NCBI GenBank assembly: GCA_026706425.1
Contig: JAPOYW010000635.1
Coordinates: 1-8,971 of the forward strand
DNA from: Gammaproteobacteria bacterium
GTDB taxonomy: Bacteria > Pseudomonadota > Gammaproteobacteria > Pseudomonadales > Azotimanducaceae
Direction: 5' to 3'
DNA length: 8,971 nucleotides
A model generated the notes under the pieces. It ran no database searches. It had not been told where the DNA came from and saw only the letters and a program-made list of their open reading frames with translations. Shown piece by piece: positions 1 to 5,612 of the stretch. The position numbers and the translations under genes were made by a program. How positions within the stretch are numbered: the stretch's first letter is position 1; each line of letters opens with the position of its first letter.

Positions 1-198
1 GCGCCGCAGACTGGGCGACGCCGCGCTGTGTCCGGGCTCAAGGTCGAAGATCGCATTGTTCCCGGTGACTTTCCGCGACTGCTCGACGAACTCGTCGGTC
101 AAGCGCCGTAGTTCCTCCAACTCCGCCTCCGTCAGCACGTTCTCGAGGGCCAGGTAGCCATTCCGGTCGTAGGCTTCGACTTGGGCTGCGCTGAGCAA
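1..198 (-). CDS. Phytanoyl-CoA dioxygenase (PhyH) family protein, N-terminal part
   Basis: Sixty-six codons are visible before the frame runs off the left edge. The translation starts LLSAAQVEAYDRNGYLALEN and continues with a Glu/Leu-rich helix, then an IFDLEPGHS segment. A 'Q-V-x-x-Y-x-x-x-G-Y-L' opening followed by such a helix is typical of PhyH-like non-haem Fe(II)/2-oxoglutarate oxygenases. The HxD...H iron ligands would lie beyond the window, so activity and substrate cannot be judged. I chose the TTG at 196-198 because GGGAG (205-209 on the complement) lies 6 nt upstream and no ATG fits. The start is 26 bp after the stop of the preceding small gene on the same strand, so the two may be cotranscribed. 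Nothing links it functionally to the CRISPR genes. The family call is by recall of the N-terminal pattern only. Confidence 0.72.
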   Translation of the reverse strand, partial: MLSAAQVEAYDRNGYLALENVLTEAELEELRRLTDEFVEQSRKVTGNNAIFDLEPGHSAASPSLRR

Positions 199-224
199 GG
201 GTATCTCCCGGCTGAGATTTCCGG

Positions 225-616
225 CTATGCTTGGGCGCTTGCCGTTCTGAACGCCTCGACCGTTCGCCGGGTTGCAGGGCGCCAGTCGTCCGGGAGGTCG
301 GACCCGGCCCGGGAACGGGCCAGATAGTCGGGTAGTCGTTCAACCAGCTCATCCAGGGCCCACTCGAACGGGTTGGGCGAGTCGATCATCTGCACAGGTT
401 CATCCAGGTAGGAGATGCCGAGGTGAACGTGGGGCACGTTGTCGAAACAGTCGAAGCGCAGGATTTTCCGGTCCTGTCCTTCCACGGGACCAAAGACGTG
501 GATCGTCGGGCCCTGGTCGCCGGTGACGTGCCGATACACCATCGCCAGTCGATAGGGACCACCCGGTCCTCTACCGCATCGGTGAGATCCGGTTGGGTGA
601 AGCGTCTTTTTGCCAT
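225..616 (-). pseudogene. Small uncharacterised protein, about 130 aa, with one frameshift
   Basis: The ATG at 614-616 has a good Shine-Dalgarno, GGAGG at 623-627 with 6 nt spacing, and begins MAKRRFTQPDLTDAVEDR. After about 18 codons the sensible frame changes near 562-566. It then reads GPYRLAMVYRHV, a conserved-looking core (IHVFGPVEG, LRFDCFDNVPHVHLG) and an amphipathic C-terminus, stopping at 225. Adding one G to the GGG run gives one continuous frame of 130 codons reading EDRGGPYRLAMVYR across the join. The LRFDCFDNxPHxH core resembles small uncharacterised bacterial proteins I have seen, but I cannot name a function. No signal peptide or membrane segment is visible. An ATG at 540-542 inside the second frame could start a 105-aa product if the shift is real. 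The gene lies 57 bp beyond the csb2 tail stop and 26 bp before the PhyH start. Confidence 0.62.
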
Positions 617-622
617 GGAAGA

Positions 623-627
623 CCTCC
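623..627 (-). promoter_or_regulatory. Ribosome binding site of the small gene
   Basis: On the minus strand this reads GGAGG, 6 nt before the ATG at 616. It decides the start of the frameshifted small gene, because the downstream frame alone would have suggested a quite different start. Confidence 0.65.
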
Positions 628-673
628 GTTGATGGTTGATGATATGCCGAGTGATCGTCTGGCGGCTCGGGCG

Positions 674-929
674 TCATTCCCGATCGCACTCCAACTGACC
701 TGCCGAGAACAACCCAAGACCGAAGTGACACCCGTAGCCCATCGCGACGGGGCCGTCTACCGGCACCGGAAACGTGACTTCGAGCAGCGCGCCCGCCGTG
801 TCTGGCTGCTTCTCGCGCCCTCTGGAGCGGAAGCGATGGAAGTGGAGTGCGTGACGCGTCGAGCCCCCGATCTGGATGTTCGCTAGCTCACGGATGTCGA
901 TCTTGGCGGCATCGAAGCCGATGCCTCAT
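674..929 (-). pseudogene. csb2: Displaced C-terminal tail of csb2
   Basis: This frame continues Csb2 after the main csb2 frame breaks. It reads FDAAKIDIREL, then HFHRFRSRGREKQPDTAG, then LLEVTFPVPVDGPVAMGYG and HFGLGLF, ending with TGA at 674-676. The 'HxHRFRxRG ... LxxxFPxPVxGPxAxGxGxHFGLGLF' ending is the characteristic C-terminus of Csb2/GSU0054-family proteins. Its glycine-rich HFGLGLF end recalls Cas5/Cas6 RAMP proteins. There is no start codon with a ribosome binding site, so it is unlikely to be translated alone. The break falls between 883 (stop of the main frame) and about 932 (upstream stop in this frame). Protein continuity favours about 921-929, where one extra G in GAGGC gives MDEGIGFDAAKID. 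Restored Csb2 would be 558 aa. Confidence 0.8.
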
Positions 930-2349
930 CCATCCCCGTTCTCCGGACGAGCCGTCGGAACTCGCCCGCATGACCGTCGGATTTCAGATGACCCGCCGCC
1001 AGGAAGGGCGTCGCACTTCGCCACGTTCGGGAACGGTCGAAGATGGATGCGCTCTCCGAGAAATCGCTCGGTTTGCCGAACCCTTCGAGAGCCAGCCGCC
1101 ACTCCTCGGTTCCCGAACCCTGCACATCCTCATCGTCCGTGCGCTGTTTCCTATCCACCCAGAGCCGGGTGATTCGGTCGAGCTTCGCCTGAACGTCGCG
1201 ATGGATGCCGTCCGATACGAACACCGAAACATGATCGATCAGCCCGTCCGAATCGGCGTCTTCGGGGAACCAGAAGGCGTGGCGGTGGGTTCGGTCTCTG
1301 AGGGGTCTCCCATCGACGCCGTGACCGGAAATCTCCCAGGGCGCTTTGGGCACGCGGCGACCCGACGAACCGTCGAGTCGCCAGCCGAACTGCGCGAGCG
1401 CGGCCAAGCGCATCAGTTCACCAATCCTGATCGTGTCCTCGATGCGAGGGCGAGGGCGTCCGGCCAACAGGTATCTGGCCAAGGTGGGCATGCCGGCCCT
1501 ACTAGCGCTTGGAACAGAGCGTCGCCTGTGCGGGCGGGGTGCAACCACCGGGGCGGCTTCCTCGGCGCGGGTGTAGAGGATCTCTTGAGCGGCGGGGGGA
1601 CGTGGCCATCGCCTGTCCTGATAGTCAGCCGTGTCGAGGGCCAGCGCGTCCGCTAGCCGCTCAGGCAGGGTATCGCGCCCGCTCGGTTTGCTCCGGAAAG
1701 CCCTCTTCAATTGATTCTCAACCTGCCTTTCCGAGGGAGGCTTCTTGGCACCTGCCACAATGCGTTGGCGTTCGTTGTGGATGAGACGTTCGCGCTCGTT
1801 TCTGTATATGGCGGGAGGGAGAGCCGCCAGAAGCCTGACCGGGGTACCTGCAAGCCCTGCTTCGACTCGGCGACAGTTGGGTTCGCCATCCCACATGTCA
1901 AGAGCTTCGCACTCCGTCCAGCTCTCGGCCCGCCCGAGATACCCGATTGCCTCGGCAAGATCGGCGCCGAGGGCGAACATGTCAGCGTCGAGTGCCACGT
2001 CCGGCCAAGCCGCGACCATCGACGCTTGCTCGGGCATCCTCAGGAATGCATCGAAAACGAGAGTTGTCTTGCCACGAGCCCGCTGAGGCATGTAGTGGCG
2101 CGTGTGTGTATGCACCGCACCTTCCGGCAATCTGTACACCGGGGGCGTTTCGGCCAGACGTTCAATCAGGCGGTGGAGAGCTTCCTCCGGCCAGCGCACA
2201 TGATCTCCCTTGCGCCAGTAGATGGCAATCAGGGTGCGCAGCAGCCGCCACGGCTCTGGTGGCCACGCGACGTCAGCCTCGTTGACGTTCCTTCCCCATG
2301 GCGTCGCGTGGTAACGACCGGCGGGGAAGCGGAAGGCGAGTGCGAACAT
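883..2349 (-). CDS. csb2: Csb2 (Cas5-Cas6-like), type I-G Cascade subunit; frameshifted at C-terminus
   Basis: In type I-G systems Csb2 is the Cas5-like subunit fused to a Cas6-like part. It is expected to bind the 5' handle and process pre-crRNA. The 488-aa frame shows family landmarks: the N-terminus MFALAFRFPAGRYHATPWGR, WPPEPWRLLRTL at residues 29-40, HTHTRHYMP at 80-88, RIGELMRLAAL at 308-318, HRHAFWFPEDADSDGLIDH at 355-373 and TPFLAAGHLK at 447-456. The last residues (about 476-488, SASMPPRSTSVS) are not family-like. The real tail, ending HFGLGLF, lies in another frame at 674-929. The ATG at 2347-2349 is 3 nt after the csb1 stop, implying coupled translation. The histidines at 80-88 are candidates for RNA contact or catalysis, by analogy only. 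No cas1, cas2 or cas4 follows. Confidence 0.9.
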   Translation of the reverse strand: MFALAFRFPAGRYHATPWGRNVNEADVAWPPEPWRLLRTLIAIYWRKGDHVRWPEEALHRLIERLAETPPVYRLPEGAVHTHTRHYMPQRARGKTTLVFDAFLRMPEQASMVAAWPDVALDADMFALGADLAEAIGYLGRAESWTECEALDMWDGEPNCRRVEAGLAGTPVRLLAALPPAIYRNERERLIHNERQRIVAGAKKPPSERQVENQLKRAFRSKPSGRDTLPERLADALALDTADYQDRRWPRPPAAQEILYTRAEEAAPVVAPRPHRRRSVPSASRAGMPTLARYLLAGRPRPRIEDTIRIGELMRLAALAQFGWRLDGSSGRRVPKAPWEISGHGVDGRPLRDRTHRHAFWFPEDADSDGLIDHVSVFVSDGIHRDVQAKLDRITRLWVDRKQRTDDEDVQGSGTEEWRLALEGFGKPSDFSESASIFDRSRTWRSATPFLAAGHLKSDGHAGEFRRLVRRTGMDEASASMPPRSTSVS

Positions 2350-2352
2350 GGA

Positions 2353-2646
2353 TCACTTCCCATAGCGGACGGTCAGCACGCGTCTCTCGCCGAACAGGCC
2401 CTGGGAATCCACGGATTGGATCAATCCGGGCAACGCCGTTTCGAGACCGGCGAGGTCGGGCAGTTCGAAGGTCTTGGGCCGGGTCACGGTGACCTTTGCC
2501 AGTTCAAGATCGCAAGCGCTTCGCAGCCGAAGCCCCGATGTCAGAAACTTGCGCATCTTGAATAGGGCGAGGGCGATCAATAGTTGCTCGACATCGCCTC
2601 CAAGGCCATAGGCGCGAACTTGGCGGGGTGAAAGGTCAAGGCGCAT
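2353..2646 (-). CDS. csb1: Csb1 (Cas7 backbone) remnant: C-terminal third only
   Basis: Csb1 is the Cas7-type protein that coats crRNA in type I-G Cascade and is usually around 300 aa or more. Here only 97 codons remain, reading RLDLSPRQVRAYGLGGDVEQ, then LLIALALFKMRKFL and SGLRLRSACDLEL. That block is the recognisable C-terminal signature of Csb1 (LDLxxxQxRAYGLG...LLxALAxxKxxxFLxxGLRLRxACDL). The N-terminal RNA-binding body is absent, and the DNA directly upstream codes the csx17 C-terminus, so it is not hidden in another frame. The ATG at 2644-2646 has GGAGG at 2656-2660 (9 nt spacing) and overlaps the csx17 stop by 11 nt. I prefer it to an in-frame ATG at 2671-2673. The start looks native, so the loss may be an internal in-frame deletion. 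A lone fragment should not form a Cas7 filament. Identity is firm; functionality is doubtful. Confidence 0.8.
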   Translation of the reverse strand: MRLDLSPRQVRAYGLGGDVEQLLIALALFKMRKFLTSGLRLRSACDLELAKVTVTRPKTFELPDLAGLETALPGLIQSVDSQGLFGERRVLTVRYGK

Positions 2647-5053
2647 CGGTCGTGTCCTCCATGGGATCGTCATCGGGCTCGGCGGGCGCTTCGGTGTACG
2701 CCCGTCTCGTCAAGGTCTTCAGGTCGTAGTCGTCGATTGGAATGAGAAGGGCGGCAGCAAGGCGCTCGGCGGACAGGCCTGCTCCGTAACAACTGCGTTC
2801 TGCAACTCCTGCGCGTCCGCCTGACCGCGCCGGGTGGAACGGCGATGGGACACCTGAACTGCGGGCACGCGCGAGGGCGCGGCGGACTGCGGCGTCTGTC
2901 GCCCGACCATCGGCGCGGTTGCCGCCTGCGCGTAGGTGCGCGACCAGCTCGGCCGGCACAGGCAGCCGCGCGGTCTCGGTGAGGAGGCCGATACGGCGCA
3001 GAGTCGCATCCGGAGCGAAAAGGGGCTTGAGCGCCGCGTAGGCAAACGGCACGGAAGCGAAAGGTGCCGACGTGTTCGCTCGCATGCGCCTGGGGCGGAC
3101 CCAGATCAGTCCCGAGAGAAGCGCGGCACAGCGCGAGTCGTCGAAATCACCGGAGAGAAACGCCCCGACATCTGCGAGGCGAGCATGGGACGCACTGGCA
3201 AACGGCTTGTCGGCTAGACCGCGAACTGCTGCTTCGACAAGTCGGCGCTGCAACACCGCGACCATGTTGGATACCAGACCGCCCGTTCCCCACACGACGT
3301 TCGGGGTAGTTGTGCTTGCGGACCAGACCGGCGGTTCATCACGGACAAAACAGTCCTCGTCGATTGGTGCAAAGTGTGCGGCCATCGGCAGCGCCCGTTC
3401 GTCGGCTGTCTGCCCAGCCAAGCCGAGCCCGGCAAGCGCGGCGGCGACTCGGAATTCCGGCGAGCCGTCGTCTGCGGCATGCATCCATCTGTGGTGCATC
3501 AAAGGTGGTGGCCGCTGCGCTTCGCGCACCTTCCGGTTGGACGTCATCCATCGGACGATCCCTCCGAGGGCGATCAACGCGTTCCGCGTACCGTCTCCAC
3601 TCTGCCGGGCATCGGTCATCTGGAACAGCGCATCGTGAAATCGGCGCATGGCCGCCTTCGCATTTGCGGGGGATTTGTTGCCGCCCACATGACTCCGTGC
3701 GGTCTCCAGCCAGCCACGCACCTCGAGGTCGGCGATTAGATCCGGGCGCGGGCTGTTTGGCGCGTTGAACCGACCTAGCGGGGTCGCCTGAAAGGGCTTT
3801 TTGCTGTCAGGCTGGATAAGCGAATAGCGCTCGAAGCCGTGGATCCCTCGCGCTTGCCCCATCCGCATGACCGATCGGGCGGCGTCGAGGCCCGTTCGAG
3901 CAGCCTGCCTGCCCAGCGTGAGCCGCCCCTCGGCGAAGATGGCCGACACTTCAAAAAACGTCGCGGGTTTGTGCCACAAAGGGATCCAGATCTCCCCACG
4001 GGGACGATTGGCATCCGCGACTGATAGACCGCCTGCTCCGGCATCGACAGGATCGAACGTGAACGGGAAAGCCGCCCGAGAGTCGCCGGTCGCCCCCCAC
4101 CGGCGGGTCAGGGCACCGACGAACACCAAGGTACCTTCCATCGCAAGTGCGACGTCCCAAGAGTTCAGCGGGTAGATCTCCTTGTCCGCACCAACCTCAA
4201 GGCCAGTCGTGGACTTTAGCCCGCTCTGCACAGGAGTGAAGAGCCCGAGCGAGCCGTGTCTAATTGATTGCTCACACGATGCGAAAAGGCTCACGGAAAG
4301 CTCAGCGGGCGCTTGGGATACCGGAGTGCCAGCCTCAAGATCGAACAGCTCTCCGACGGCTTCTATGAAGTTGGCACCAAAATCTCGACTGCCATCTACC
4401 CCACCTCCAACGAGCAATGGCGCCGCATGGTTCTCCGTCGACAATGCATAGCATGCGTCGATGTAAGAGACATGCAACGAGACCGCGTTGGACCTCAACC
4501 TAGGCAGCAGCCGTGCTTTCTCGGCCTTTGCTTCGCTCTCGGCTTTCCTCTTCTCTTCGTTTGCCCGCGCCTCTTCTTCTCCGGCCAAGTCCTTCATCCG
4601 GCTGTCTAAGGATTTGACCGTTGCGCGAAGCTTGTTGTAGCGGATTATTCCGCGCTCTTCACGTGCGGTCTTGATCGCCTTACGGATATTCGTGAAACGA
4701 GGGTCTGCACTCGTCTCAACCTTGCCAACAAGCCGGGCCTTCGGGCGCATTTTGGTGTCGCTAGCGCCCTTGTCATCGCCTTCGAGAAAGCCTGCCCGCC
4801 CGTTCCACGGTGCGATGATCGGGCTCGGTGCGTACTCGTCGCGGAAGAATCTGCACAAGGCATCCCGGTCGAGTGTCGTCCTGATGTGGAAACGCTCACC
4901 TTCCCACCATCCCCGGGCTTTCCGGTCCGCAGCTCGCCCGTCCACATGGTTCGCATCGGACGAGATCAGGCGCAGCACGCCGAGCGCCTTCAGGTAGGAA
5001 GCGAGCGGAGTCGGCGTGCAGCCGTCGAACGTGATGGACTCAGCCATCGCCAT
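2636..5053 (-). CDS. csx17: Csx17, large (Cas8-like) subunit of type I-G CRISPR-Cas
   Basis: Csx17 occupies the Cas8 position of type I-G Cascade, where the large subunit is expected to recognise PAM and target DNA. The 805-aa frame is uninterrupted. Its N-terminus, with FDGCTPTPLASYLKALGVLR at about residues 9-28, is the family signature. APWNGRAGFLEGDD (about 81-94) and DFGANFIEAVGEL further on are also Csx17-like. A strongly charged segment at about residues 142-186, rich in E, K, A and R, should form a coiled coil. The C-terminus has LSAERLAAALLIPI as in other members. The ATG at 5051-5053 has GGGAGGG at 5059-5065, 5 nt upstream. A second ATG at 5045-5047 is possible. The start overlaps the end of the HD frame of cas3 by 14 nt, and the stop overlaps the csb1 start. 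It is the only clearly intact gene of the operon. Confidence 0.92.
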   Translation of the reverse strand: MAMAESITFDGCTPTPLASYLKALGVLRLISSDANHVDGRAADRKARGWWEGERFHIRTTLDRDALCRFFRDEYAPSPIIAPWNGRAGFLEGDDKGASDTKMRPKARLVGKVETSADPRFTNIRKAIKTAREERGIIRYNKLRATVKSLDSRMKDLAGEEEARANEEKRKAESEAKAEKARLLPRLRSNAVSLHVSYIDACYALSTENHAAPLLVGGGVDGSRDFGANFIEAVGELFDLEAGTPVSQAPAELSVSLFASCEQSIRHGSLGLFTPVQSGLKSTTGLEVGADKEIYPLNSWDVALAMEGTLVFVGALTRRWGATGDSRAAFPFTFDPVDAGAGGLSVADANRPRGEIWIPLWHKPATFFEVSAIFAEGRLTLGRQAARTGLDAARSVMRMGQARGIHGFERYSLIQPDSKKPFQATPLGRFNAPNSPRPDLIADLEVRGWLETARSHVGGNKSPANAKAAMRRFHDALFQMTDARQSGDGTRNALIALGGIVRWMTSNRKVREAQRPPPLMHHRWMHAADDGSPEFRVAAALAGLGLAGQTADERALPMAAHFAPIDEDCFVRDEPPVWSASTTTPNVVWGTGGLVSNMVAVLQRRLVEAAVRGLADKPFASASHARLADVGAFLSGDFDDSRCAALLSGLIWVRPRRMRANTSAPFASVPFAYAALKPLFAPDATLRRIGLLTETARLPVPAELVAHLRAGGNRADGRATDAAVRRALARARSSGVPSPFHPARSGGRAGVAERSCYGAGLSAERLAAALLIPIDDYDLKTLTRRAYTEAPAEPDDDPMEDTTDAP
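2656..2660 (-). promoter_or_regulatory. Ribosome binding site before the csb1 remnant
   Basis: GGAGG on the minus strand, inside the last codons of csx17 and 9 nt before the csb1 ATG at 2646. It supports translational coupling between csx17 and csb1. It also suggests the original csb1 start region survived the loss of the csb1 body. Confidence 0.5.
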
Positions 5054-5612
5054 AGACTCCCTCCCGCTCCTTCGCGGAGGCTCGCCAGTCGGCCACCCGC
5101 ACCAAGGTCTCCATCCAGGCGAGGCGGAACGGGCCGAACCGAGCCAGCAGGTCGCGGGTGCGCTCCGTCCAACTCTCCCGCGTGGTCTCGTCCCAGCCGA
5201 GTTCCATCGACGAAAGGGTGAGAGCTCCGCCCGCCCAACGTTCTCCACTGCCGAGGTCGACGGGGTTCAGCTCGTCGCCTTCCCATACGCCGCGCGCGAA
5301 ACGGGCACCGAGTCGATCCGGATCCGTTGGTGCCCGCTCCCTCGGCAATGCCCCTATATTCATCCGAACCTTACCGTGGTGGGCGGCCACCAGGTAAGCG
5401 GTCAGGTCCGCGTCACGAGACCATTCCTCGTGCGCCAGCAGCGCTAGCGCGGATGCGAGTTCGTGACGGAAGTACGCCCGACCGTGGCGCTGATTCGATT
5501 TGACCGTCTTGGCGAGGGCCCCGTCGACGGTCTGCCCCTCGGGAAGACCCCGGCGCATGGTTTTCTGAAAGTCGTCATGCACCTTCCCCAGATCATGCCA
5601 CCGTGCGGCCGG
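5040..5612 (-). CDS. cas3: Cas3 HD nuclease part (C-terminal domain), separated by a frameshift
   Basis: This frame carries most of the metal-dependent HD nuclease of Cas3: AARWHDLGKVHDDFQ (HD motif), FRHELASALALLAHEEW (third histidine), LVAAHHGKVRMN (HH pair) and LVRVADWRAS (closing aspartate). In type I-G the HD domain follows the helicase, as here. The first HD-domain histidine (TAHLRHVEKEA) is coded in the helicase frame at about 5690, so this is not a natural Cas3'' gene. The domain is cut in two. Joining the frames near 5608-5612 with one extra G gives IRAAVVRAARWHDLGKVH, which is what the family predicts, and a Cas3 of about 850 aa. A TTG at 5655-5657 could start an internal product, but it lacks a convincing ribosome binding site. 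The frame ends at 5040, overlapping the csx17 start. Confidence 0.88.
   Translation of the reverse strand, partial: PAARWHDLGKVHDDFQKTMRRGLPEGQTVDGALAKTVKSNQRHGRAYFRHELASALALLAHEEWSRDADLTAYLVAAHHGKVRMNIGALPRERAPTDPDRLGARFARGVWEGDELNPVDLGSGERWAGGALTLSSMELGWDETTRESWTERTRDLLARFGPFRLAWMETLVRVADWRASAKEREGVYGDG
5059..5065 (-). promoter_or_regulatory. Ribosome binding site of csx17
   Basis: GGGAGGG on the minus strand, 5 nt before the ATG at 5053. It sits inside the last codons of the HD-nuclease frame. It settles the csx17 start, since the same frame stays open upstream to 5248 with low-complexity, non-family sequence. Confidence 0.7.

Noticed and set aside
847..1656. Long plus-strand open frame opposite csb2; others opposite cas3 (5463-6431, 5807-6805) and csb1/csb2 (1711-2565).
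   Set aside because: The translations are rich in Arg, Ser, Pro and Gly with no recognisable family, and they mirror well-identified minus-strand genes. Such antisense open frames are expected in GC-rich coding DNA.
5054..5248. Upstream extension of csx17 by 65 codons.
   Set aside because: The extension is Arg/Pro/Gly/Ser-rich and overlaps the HD nuclease frame. The family signature starts right after the ATG at 5053, which has a strong ribosome binding site.
5444..5612. Natural split of cas3 into separate helicase and HD genes.
   Set aside because: The first HD-domain histidine remains in the helicase frame, the HD frame lacks a credible start signal, and one added base yields a continuous family-like sequence.
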